From: Harmonia axyridis
Taxonomy: Eukaryota; Arthropoda; Insecta; Coleoptera; Coccinellidae
Assembly (NCBI RefSeq): GCF_914767665.1
Contig: NC_059501.1
Coordinates: 38,044,501-38,108,500, forward strand
Reading direction: 5' to 3'
DNA: 64,000 nt
Of the stretch, positions 51,301-63,300 are shown piece after piece (positions within the stretch are counted from its first letter, which is position 1; each line of letters opens with the position of its first letter). The position numbers and the translations under genes were made by a program. The notes under the pieces are model-generated. The model did no database searches, was not told the origin of the DNA, and was given only the letters and a program-made list of their open reading frames with translations.

Positions 51301-54300
51301 CAAAAAAAGGCATTTTGAGTTATCGCAGCCTACCACTTGAAAACTGATTACTTAGCTTGCCAGGTGGTTCTTAAAATTTGAAACTCTGTGGTACTCAGAA
51401 TAAGAGAGATAGGCCAAACATATGTTATGTATTCGAAAACAGGGGCAAAAGAGCTAGTCAAATATAGAAAAATATACAGGGTGTTCCATTTGAAAAAATG
51501 AAGTTGCAATCAATATGTTGCCCACTCTGTATATATTTCATTTTGTGAAATCATTTCAGAAAACAGTAGTCGATTTCGTGAAACTTGTGGAAAACATTTT
51601 TTGTACCTCTTTTAGTAACAAAGTTAAAGGGGGGTCAAATTATGGTGAAAAACACGGTACATGATATCCTTCAAGGAAATACTTGTTGTGTTATCGAATT
51701 TGTCGGATTATTTACAATCCAAGGATTTACATTATTCTAAAGCAATAATTCTTGTAGAAGAAGCAATAAACCATCTCTCGAATGTGAGACAATCTGACAG
51801 GTCATGGGATAATATATGCCAAAGGATTGAGAATATTAGCAAAGAGACTGGCATGAATATCAAGGAAAATATAGCAGAAAAAAGAAAGAAGTCACTGCCT
51901 ACACTGTTTAAAGCTTTTTTCACTGAAATACAAGTGGAAGATAACAGCCAAGAAGTAGAGAAGGATTTGAAAGTAAGATGCTTATACATAGCACTTGACC
52001 GAATACTTGAGGAATTAAGAAGTCGATTTTCCGAAAATAAAAGCCACTTCTCTGGCTTGAGTGCCTTACAATCGATTCACAATTGGTGTACAGGGATGAT
52101 GATAGAAGGAAAGATACAGGGCAGAAGATCGGTGGGTAGAAGACAAAATTCTTCGCTGAAGGATTCGAGAAGATGGTTTGGTTGCACCTCCACCGACATT
52201 TTTAGGGCAACTACATCTAGAGTTTGGATTGCCAGATGGACCGCCAACCTTCGTTAGGAGACGGCGTACTAAGAAGAAGAAGTACAGGGGTTTATTTATT
52301 ATTTATCGAGACATTTTCTGATTTTCAGATCTGGAATATGTCTTAAGAAGGCATGCGGATAAAGCAATGATGTGAGGGACGAGGACTACACTAAATGGCA
52401 GAGGGATATTTTACCTTTATTGGAAAATTATACAGCACAGTACATATTCAATGCAGATGAGACGCGCTTATTTTTTTAGTGTCTTCCAGATAAATCTCTA
52501 AGGATAAGAAGATCGCTTTTCACACGTCCTTTGAATGGCTTTTCAGTACAGTTACACATTTTTGCGGATTCAAGTGATAAAGCCTATTCAGCAAGTGCCT
52601 ATTTGAGATTAGAAGGAGATATTATCGAAACAGCCTTCCTGATGTCTAAAACAAGAGTTGTACCATTGAAGCGTGTACCTTCTATTCCTAGACTTGAATT
52701 ACAAGCTGCTTTTTTATCAAGTAATCTATATAAATTCATCGAAACCAACTTCCCAATAACTTTTTCGAAGGTATTTCTTTGGTCGGATTCACGAACTGTT
52801 ATATTCTGGATCAAAAATGATAATAGAAAATTCAAACAATATGTAGCCAATAGAATCTCACAGATACAGGAAATAACGAATACGGAGTGGTGGAATTGGA
52901 TTAGCACCAAAGAAAACGTCGCAGATGAAGGTACGAAATGGACAAAAATTCCAAAAATCAATTCAGAGAGCAGATGGTTGCAAGGGCCAGAGTTCCAGAA
53001 ATTCAATGGACAAAAGAAGAAATCACCAATAACATCAAAGATGAAGAAGTAGAGCTCAAACACGGAATTTTGGTGGTTACACATTTCCAGAGGAATTTGG
53101 CTCTTCCTGATATAGAAAGATTTTCGAAATTTTTGAAGCTTATCCGTACAACAGGGTGGATTATAAAATTCAAAGAAAAGATCACACACAGAGATGTTAA
53201 TGGTGTATTATCTCTGAGACATTTGAACGAAGCTGAAACTGCATGGTGGATAGAAGTTCAGAAAGAAAGTTTTCCTGAGGAAGTTACTATACTCATGAAA
53301 AACAAACTCATTGGTAAAAACCGTAAATTATATACTTTGACACCATTTCTCGATGAAAAACAGGTAATGCGGATGAGAGGGCGAATAAGTCTCACTTATG
53401 TAGCAGATGAAAATATGAAAAATCCAGTTATTCTACAATCAAAACATCGATTTACAGAATTACTTGTAGAATATTTTCATGAAGAATACAGACATTCAGG
53501 TCAAGACTATATAGTAAATCAAATAAGACAAAAATATTGGATACTGAATGTTCGAAAGCTGGTGAAGAAAATATCAAGAAATTGCCTCATTTGTCAAAAA
53601 AGAAGATGTCAGCCTGAAGAACCGATGATGAGTGATTTACCAGAAGGAAGAGTTGCTGCTTATGTCCTTCCCTTTACCCATACTGGAATGGACTATTTTG
53701 GGCCTTTGGAAGTAACAATAGGTAGAAGAAAAGAAAAAAGATATGAAGTAATATTCACTTGTTTGACGATACGAGCAGTTCATGTTGAAGTAGCATGCTC
53801 ACTGGATACCAATTCGGCCATAATGGCTATACGACGATTCATGGCAAGAAGAGGTAAGCCCCTCCATATCTATTCTGATAACGGTACGAACCTTCGAGGA
53901 GCTGAAAAAAGAGTTAAAACAAGCAATTTTAGAAATCGACCAAAATAAAATTTCTGAAGAATTGGTTAATCGAAATATAAGTTGGCATTTCATACCTGCA
54001 ACCTCTCCGCATATGGGTGGGTCGTGGGAGAGATTAGTTAGATCCATCAAAACTGCTTTATATATTGTTCTCAAAGAAAGAACTCCCAGAGAAGAAGTTC
54101 TGACTACCTTGCTAGTTGAAGCCGAGAACATAGTGAATGGAAGACCATTAACCCATGTTTCTATAGATCCAAATGATATGGAAAGTTTGTCTCCCAATCA
54201 TTTTTTGATAGGAACAAACAATAGGACAGATGCACCTGGGAATTTCTCTGAAAATGATTTATGTTCAAAAAGACAATGGAGAATCGCTCAAGCACTATCA

Positions 54301-57300
54301 GAAATGTTCTGGAAAAGATGGCTGAGAAATCAGTTCCTTTGAAAATAGGAGATATAGTTCTCGTAGTAGACGATAACCAACCTAGAAACTCGTGGCCTAT
54401 AGGATTGATTACCAATATATTTCCCGGAAAAGATGGACAAGTTAGAGTGTTGATGTAAAAATCAGATCAACAGTATACAGAAGACCTACAACCAAAATTT
54501 GTAAACTCAATATAGAAACCACCAGAGAATTCACTGAAAAATTAGAAGACGAAATCCGAAAATAACTGGATGAAGAACCAAATCTTGGAAATGTATAATT
54601 AGTTATTATACGGGGGGAGAAATGTTTCATGTTTTTTCTCATAGAATTATTATTGAATGTCAGATTGACAAGTTGTTATGTAGATATTATTTTATAAGTT
54701 CATATTTTGAATATACGCGCCGATAACGGAGAGAGGGAAATTCAGGTGACCGACCGACTCGAAGAAGTACGAAAACTCAGTATGAAGCTACCACTACAAA
54801 TGAAAGCATATGTTCAATTATTATAATTGTATATTCGAGATAATCGTATTAGTAATAAAACCTAAAAGGAAATTTACGTCCTTTTATTACCAAGTACACA
54901 ACACAAGTAATATAGGAATTGTTCTGCCTTCATTCTTTTATTACATTTTATTGATATTTTGCCGAGAGTAAAGGTCCTTCGAGTATTTGCCAAGGATTAT
55001 TTGCCAATCCAGCCTTAGCCCGAAACACATTGACTTTTAAAAACCAAAAATGCCTTGAGGGAAAGTACAGTAAACAGAGAGTTACATTGATGCTTGGTAC
55101 GAACATAGATGGTTCAGAAAAACTTAAACTGCTCCTGATAGGTAAAAGTAATACACCTCGCTGCTTTCAAGGTGTTGAATGGTTGCCTCTGGACTATAGA
55201 GCAAATAAAAATGCGTGGATGACTGGAAAATTATTTGAAGAATGGCTATTGAAATTAGACAAACCGTTCGCAAGCGCCTAAAGAAATACCATTCTCTTCA
55301 TTGACAATTGCCCATTTGCCCAGCCCATCCTAAGGATCTCCAACCAAAGCTAAAATTCATAAAACTTGCTTTTTTGAACATCAATATGACATCAAACTAC
55401 AACCTCTGGATCAGGGTGTCATATAATGTGCCATTATCGCCGAAGAATCTTAAAGAAAACTCGAAATTATTTCGAGAGAAAACAAAAAATTAATAGTATT
55501 TCACTAATGGACTGCGTTCATGAAATATCCACTGCATGGAATATAGATGTGACTATCACCTGAACACATATTCAAAATAAAAATTAAAAAGAATGAAAAA
55601 TGTCCTTGAAGCGAACTCGGTGATAGATGACATTTATTTTTCGGATATTCGTTAAATGAGGAAAATTGCTCATTATTATATTCAACATTAGAAGCATTCT
55701 CATTTCACCGCCCAATTAGTTCGTCATTTTTAACTCTTCTCCTGATATTGCAAAACTCATTTTCGAATTCTCAATAGCCTCAAACATTCAACTTCAATTA
55801 AATGACTCCAGTTAAAGATTAACATATAATTGAGTCATATCTTTTTACTAACCCAATTTCTGTTTACCTCTGTCAATCTGTCATCCTGTGTAACACGTCC
55901 TAAGGGACGAGCCCATGGTTTCCCTAAGTTTGGGAAACAAAAATAAGAAGAGTATGATCAAGTATGATAATAGTCTAAGAGCCAGTGGACGGCAGATCAC
56001 ACATATTTCAGGAAAGCCTAAAATTTCCTCCGCTAAGCGCGGTTGCGGTGGCCTCAGCTACTATCAGGCGCGACAGGTGTGAAAATTTTATGAATATGTC
56101 GAAATACACTCTTATAGCTATTCAAAAACGAAACGGCCGACTATTATCGCGGTGGTGAAGTGGTGGCAGAAATTTTCAAAATAAAAAAAAATTTCAAAAA
56201 TATTTTAGGAAACTTGAAATTCATAAATATTATTTTTATTTCTTTTATTCAGAAGTTTAAACTTCTGAAGGCAGACAGGTACCTCGGTTCCTTCGACCTG
56301 GCTTACAGTAAAATCTTTCTTCCCCGCAAGTATAAAAATTCAGGTTGGTCCAGACTCCCATTTTAGTTCAATAACTTTGGCGTCGGATAGAACAACTTTT
56401 CATGAAAAAAAGGTCATATGCCGGAGGTTGCGGGTTCGGTTCCCGCTCGGGGGGGTACTTTTTCCGGAATTAAACAATTGTATGTTAGCCATCAAAATAT
56501 TATGCTATTACAATTTCAAATATCCTACACTTGCGCTACAAATTTAAAACAACGCTTCAGTAATTTGAAATATTTCATTTTGATGAATTCAAGTTTCACA
56601 AGATGCATATATTGAGGAATCATTCCATATATTCTCTTATTTACTTCGAAGGTGATTTCAATTTGTAAAGAATTTTAACTAAATCCGAATAAATGACAGC
56701 ACGATTTTAAGGATACCTATTAAGAGGACAAAATAGCGTGTCCAAATAGTCAATACAAGTCTTAAATTATTAGGAGAATATCTACTAAACGCAATACAAT
56801 ATAATGGAAAAGTAGATACTTGATATTTCTTCATCAGAACCGTATAATTGATTTTCATTTTCGTTGGAATAGACATGAACATAACTATTTCATATTTTTC
56901 AATTCGAATCAATGATTGGGAAACATGTCTGTAGTTCCCAAGAGATCATAACTTGTATTTTGAGTATTTAAGAACCAATAATAAAATAAAGGAGTCTCAG
57001 AAATGGATTTTCTGAAGAAGGTAAGCACAAATCATCCAAATAACACTCATATCATTCTTCCAACTAAAAATAAGGAGATTCAATAACACGTCATTATCAT
57101 CATTTTTTCATCTACTTTGATACCGATATCAAAGGACGAAAGAGTATCATGAATTAAAGATTAAGTGCCTAAGTACAACACATATTGGGCTTAAATCTAA
57201 AATAATACTGAAATTCTAATTGAAGGAATGAAAACCTAGATAGGGTGCACAAATTAACAATCATATGTAACAACACAAGTTATTTCTATCTGTCAGTACC

Positions 57301-60300
57301 TGAATTAAGCTCTCTAACCAGTGTTGACATAGCATTCGTTACAGAATCAGCTGCGACTAAAAGATCATTTCTTAACGATCTACCCATTGGATCTCTATTT
57401 CCATTGCCATTGCTCACAGCTACAACAAAATAAATTTGTATAAAAACTGCTTGCATGTGAATTATAGTAGTCAGATAGATTTGAAATCTAGTTATATCAA
57501 AAATAAATTAAAAGATTGACTCAAAAAAGAAAACTTATCTTCATAAATGCCAAAACATTGGGTTCTTCGAATTTTAATGAAATGAAATGGTCATAATGAA
57601 GAAACTAGTAGATGTGGATGGAATTTTGTGTTTGGAGAAGATTCATAACATCAGTGAAAAACTATAATTTGAAAATAATTTCCTCCGATAAAACCATTTG
57701 CGAGATACATAAAACTGGAAATTAATTTCTTTTATGGATTCTCAACAACCTGTATCTTTTCAACCCAACCCAATCGGAGACAAATTAAAGGAAAAAACGT
57801 TCATTTTTATCCTAAGAAACTTTTTGTTGAAATATATGTGCAGGGTGGGCAAATTTTGATCTTTCAGTACTTCAACTTTTAAACCAGAGGAGATAGACAG
57901 AATCTGATACCCCATTCTCTTTCTCTTTATTGGTTACATATCAAATGGCTATCGACCGAAGTCTTCCAGCCAGTAATTTACATTTCGATTAAATTTACAT
58001 TTTATATAAAAAATATAGTAGTTACAATATAAATACTATTCTAGGGATAGCAAGTGTTCATAAAGTGGGAGCGCTGGTAGTTTTGCCTTTTCAGTGGTTT
58101 CTCTATTATAGCGGTGTATTAATGGTTCCATAATATTTCTGTTATTTTGGTTTTTGATAAATTTCATGCCCAGCCTATGCAGTCTCGTCAGTATTGGTTC
58201 CACTTCTGTTGTTTTATATAATAGAGTGTTGGAGGGGTTGTGTAAGGGATTGTTGGGATGTCTCAATTTTGTTATTTTTCTAAGGCAAGTTCTTTCTGCT
58301 ATTTCCAGGTTATTAAGTGAGGTTTTTGTCGCATTCGAGAATATTATGCTACCATAGCCCAGTAATGGTCTGCATATCATCTTGTAAATTGAACTGGCTG
58401 TTTTGATGTTGATTCCTAGGTTCTTGTATGTGAGTGATCTGAAGTGTCCAGTTCGTGTGATGGCTGCTTTTTTCTGCACCTTCATATGGTATTTGAAATT
58501 GACTTTGTTGTCCACGTGTATTCCCAAATACTTGCACTTAGTTGTTGGTCAAATTGTATCATTGCCAATTTTTATACCTGGGGAGTTGTTCTTTATATTA
58601 TGGTGGAATATTATCAAGCCTCGAAATTATCATCCGATATCTTTACTACCCATTTTGTCCAAAGTAATGGAGACTGCTATTAATTTGCAGATAGTAAAAC
58701 ACCTAGAGGAAAACAACCTCATTAGCGACAATCAATACGGTTTTCGGCGCTGTCGTTCAACGGGTGACTTGCTCACCTATGTCACTCATCTTTGGACGAC
58801 AAACGCTGTGGAAAAGCATGGGGAATCAATTGCAGTTGCCCTAGACATATCCAAGGCCTTCGATCGTGTATGGCACAGAGCATTACTATCTAAGCTTCCA
58901 TCTTACGGTCTCCCGGAAGGACTTTGTAGCTGGCTCGGAGGTTTCCTCCACGAGAGACAACTTTGTGTTGTGGTCGATGGTGCGGAGTCTGCACTTCATT
59001 CCGTCAACGCCGGTGTACCTCAGGGCTCAATCTAGTCCCCGACTCTGTTCCTAATGCATATTAATGACCTTTTAAATTCAACCAAGAATCAGATTTTAAG
59101 CTTTGCAGATGACAGCACTCTTATAGCGTCCACGACAAACAAGAAGCCTGTATCAGCGTCAACATCCAGTTCCCAAAGAATCGCTCAAGCTGTGACAATC
59201 AACAAAGATCTAGAAGTTATTCTACAATGGGGTTCTGACAATCTGGTTGAATTCAATGCCTCTAAGACCCAGGCTACTCTCACAAGGAAAACATCGTCAG
59301 TTGCACCCCAACTAATAATGGACAATAAAACAATAAAACCAACCAATGGACTTAAGCTTCTAGGGGTCAATATCAGTCCAAATGCAACCTGGCATGAGCA
59401 CGTCTGCTCAGTTGCCAAGTCAGCTGCACAGAAACTTAGCTATCTATTTCGTGCGAGGAAATTGTTCACTCCAAAGCAGCTTTTATTACTTTATAAGGCT
59501 CAAGTGCGTCCAGCTATGGAATATTGCTCTCATGCTTGGGGTTCAGCTCCTAAGCACTCGTTACGCCTACTTCTTGTTGTCTTATCTTGTTTTATTTGGT
59601 TCCGTTGTGAAATAAGTTTTTGTATGTTTTATATGTGGTATTGGTTTGATTTGTATTCGCTGTTTTTTGTTGTTGTAGATGATCTGATATGGTGGAGGTT
59701 GTTGACTTTTTATTTATTGTTTGAATTGGTTGGTTTGTTTTAACGTTTTTCTTTGAAGGAAATCCCCTAAATATGTTGTTTTCTTCTTTATCTCTCTCTA
59801 TGTTATTGTTTACGCGCGACACGTCATTGGAATTCCTATCGGCTGGCTTTCGGAGTAGTCACCATCACTTGAAAAAGTCATTCTTGGTTTTATGATATTT
59901 CAGTAGAGATGAAATAGAATAAATTTTATACGCACGATGTGTTAGACGTCCGTTTACGGCAGATGCTACACATTGACTCCGTCTCGTTCTCTTTTTCTGA
60001 GAAACTAACAAGAGTAGTATTCGTTTTCGGCCACCTTCTTTTGTTTTCGGGTTATAAGCGAAAATTGAAAAAATGGCGATATCGAAAAAAAAAATTATCT
60101 CCGTTAATACTGATAATAGAACTCTGAAATAAAAACATTATGCAGGCACTTTTTCAGTGACGTGCTCGTCTTTTCAGGATTTTTAATAACGGAGCTATGA
60201 CCCAAAGTACGTTTTTTTTCAATGGGAACACTAGATTTCTGTGCCATTTTTTGAAAACTTAATTTTTACCGACAAAAATATACAACACTGTATAGTTTGT

Positions 60301-63300
60301 ATCAATATAAATAATGGAAAATGGTCATCAGATTTTGTCTTACTCCTCTGGTTTAAAAATTGTAGTAATAAAACATCGAAATTTGCCCAGCAAAGAAGTC
60401 AAAGAATCACCCTGTATAAATTGAACGTAAAAAGGAATTTGTTTAATGTAGAATCATACACGAAACATCAAAAATATGACTACCTACCCATATTAATGTT
60501 CCCACCAAAGGCATTTCTAACATCTCTAACATCACCGCCAACCCCAATCAAAGACTCGCTATTCAAATTGTGCATACCCCTTTCTGCTCTTTCTTGCTGA
60601 ATATTTGACATAACATCTTTGGATTGAACATGCACTTGATTGTGGCCAAATTCAACTAGAGAATGGCTCATATTAGATAAACTATCCGCCAAAGGTGTTG
60701 TTGAATTGGGCATCGATGTACTAGACGAAGGTATTCCAGAAGGTGTTTGTGGAGCACTGCGAGGATTAGCCTGCCCTGGAGTAGTAGCCGATGGCAGAGG
60801 AGGAGATTTTGTACTTCGTGGTGAAGAATTTGGCGTGCTTCTTGGGGAAGCTTGATGATTCTGAAATATCAACATCATATCTTGTAGTATGAGATATTTC
60901 ATCAAGCACTGAAAGTAACATCTATCATTGTTCGTGAAATAAAGGACATGAAAGGAAACTTCATCACAACACAGAAATATGACATCATGTAGCAGATTTC
61001 ATCATCAAAATAATAACACAAGTACACGAAAAAACTCATTCTAAGGTGAAGGTTGAAAAATCAATGCAGTTCATTTCATAATTAAACTATAAGTCGTTTT
61101 GAATGTTTTTTGCATTGATTTGGAATATTATCTAGCAAATAGTATATTAAGTATCGAGAACGGTAAGGTCATTTTACCGAGTTTGGAGGAACGCAGCGAA
61201 CTCTCCAATTATTGTCTGAGATCGGTAGTCTTTAACTTATGACTTATAGTATTTTTTGCACGATAGACATACATTCTACTTGGAATAAAAAAATCCAAAA
61301 AATTAAAATAGTCCTTCGTGGCTTTAATGTTAATGCCATGTAGGAATATATTAAATCATGATTCCCAAATAGTTACTCGTCTTTCAAAGTCTTAATTCCC
61401 ACTAGTGAAAATGACATAGTGATGATAGAATCGAATTGGCCAAATAGATCCACAATGCATTATTTTCACCAGCGAAAAATGAGGGAACAAGAGCTCTAAG
61501 TCTCAATAATCATACAAATGAACAATGTGAAGAGGAATACAGATTGAAAATACTTAATGCACGGTACTTATCGAACAAATAGACAATTTGGCAATAATAG
61601 GTACTAAATCTGGAAAAACCAGAACTGAAAGAATTTTCACAATTTCATATTACAAGCTCACATTCAACCAAAAATAATAAAACAAAAATGAAAACAATAA
61701 ATTTAATTAACGTTCATTTTTCATGAACAAGGGTAATAGGGAATTCTGTTTATATTGGTTGGGCTGCCATGTATTATTTATTATACAGGCGTCTTAGTAA
61801 AGACGGCTTGGAAATTTTTATTGCAGGGAATGTTGACAAAAGCAGCGGAGCGGGACAACCTTATGTTGTTCAAGGATGAAATCAATCAAGGATTAAATAT
61901 GAAAAGGCACCCAGCAAACTAGCCGAATTGCCACCCCTCAAATAGAGGTACCTGAAACGATCGTTTCACTGTTTCATCCTCAGAGGAAAGAAAATACTTT
62001 CCTCTGAGGTTTCATCCCTAATGCCGGACCTGGGTACATGCAAGATTTTCAAGAAATGGATTCAGGGAAAAGGCAGCCAAATCAATGGAAAAGCATTACT
62101 TTCTTATTTCGTTCGACGAATTGAAAACCTAAGATCTAACTATTATTTCAATGAATATTTAGTCCGTTCGATGAACTGTAAGTTATATTCACACACTATT
62201 CTGTTAACCTTAGCAACCAGTAAAAATAATCTACCGATCTAGAAACAAACGCGGTAACTAACAAAAGTCGTTCTATCGTGCAACAATATATGTAACTTTT
62301 CAGACAGTTAAGTAGAAACCTTTATTTATGTTCGAAAAAATAAAACATCAGAATAAAAATTTCATATACATAATCGCGAATTATATGTCATTTCAATTTC
62401 ACCAACACCAACACTTGTTTACATGCACAAAAAAAATAATAAATATAAGACTTGAATCACAAAGTGCATTAAGGAACATATTGAGTTCTTTTTCAAATTC
62501 TGTAATTATCGATCTTCAGTTTTGAACCTGCTACTTGAAATGATATCAAAAATTAATGGAAATTCTATTAACATACAAAGCAGCACCCATAGAAGCATCA
62601 ATAATACATTTCTTTAGACTTACCTCCGAAGATTTTTCGGCTACCTACAAATTTTTTTAGAGACGAAGCTTTATTAGTATCACAAATAAATGCAAGAAAA
62701 TAGTGTAAATATTTAATTGATTTCTTTTTTGATATTCACTCATCTGAATAGCATCTATACTTATTTTATACATCACATGATTACTACTACATAATATGAA
62801 TGACAAAATGTTAATTATCGATTCAAAATGAATTCAAAAATTCGTTTATAAAAAGTTTTCATACCTTCAACATTTTCATAAGGCCTTCCAATTGGATCAT
62901 TAACTGCCTTCTTGAATCTTGCAATGAACTCAAATGTGTCTCCAATTCGTCTTTCCTCATCCGCAACGCTCTTAATTCATTCATGAGAAGAGGATTGTCA
63001 GGTCCATGTCCGCTTCCTTCAAGTTCTTGTTGCCTCCTGAAATGAATAAATCAAAAATGAAATTATATGAAATGAACTCAGGGTGAGCGAATATCATTTA
63101 CAGTCAAAGAAGATGAAAAAGTTGTTTATACCTAAGTCTAGCAATTTCTCTCATTATTTCCCTATTCTTTGCTTCTAATTGTCCTATAAGTTCCCGTTGA
63201 GCTCTTGTCGAATCCATTCCAAGACAAGCTTCGGAGGATACTCGACCCTGAAAAATTATACATATGGGACTATGATATTATTTTTTTATCTAACTGATTA

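Larger units (their letters stand above)
39245..52085 (+). mobile_element. hAT element 2 (DUF4371 type), split by three insertions
   Basis: The transposase is in four pieces: 39245-39719, 49108-49203, 50362-50715 and 51658-about 52085. Piece 1 contains LNKGNFFKCFDSFSKHNPL and a DETEDLSEN block. Piece 2 has DGANVMSSKLSGV. Piece 3 opens VYIYCYNHV and ends NLNETFLVY. Piece 4 contains NLSDYLQSKDL and ALDRILEELRSRFSENK. Each junction keeps the family alignment and register when the insertion and one copy of its target duplication are removed. Additional stops and frameshifts in pieces 2 and 3 show the gene is dead regardless. Confidence 0.85.
52330..55560 (+). pseudogene. Tigger/pogo transposase, split by a BEL retrotransposon
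   Basis: Part 1 (52330-52500) has WQRDILPLLENY and IFNADETRLFF with an in-frame stop before CLPDKSL. Part 2 (from about 55028) continues TFKNQKCLEGKYSKQRVT, GKSNTPRCFQGV and then LFIDNCPF. The two parts are adjacent in the family, so the intervening 2.5 kb is an insertion. The DDE Asp of NADET and of FIDNCP are visible. The rest is frameshifted. Confidence 0.8.
57841..60389. mobile_element. CAGGGTGGGC-type foldback element carrying nested retrotransposons
   Basis: The left end CAGGGTGGGCAAATTTTGAT and right arm (59975-60389, matching 15724-17153 closely) belong to one element. The right terminus is worn (TTTGCCCAGC). A retrotransposon with about a 13-bp duplication of TTCTCTTTCTCTTT-like target fills 57929-59970. 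Confidence 0.75.

Noticed and set aside
56405..56460. tRNA gene
   Set aside because: Only a T-arm/B-box-like piece; no acceptor stem, A box or anticodon arm can be folded.
60640..60855. 71-aa + strand ORF
   Set aside because: Antisense shadow of the dystrobrevin Ser/Pro-rich exon.
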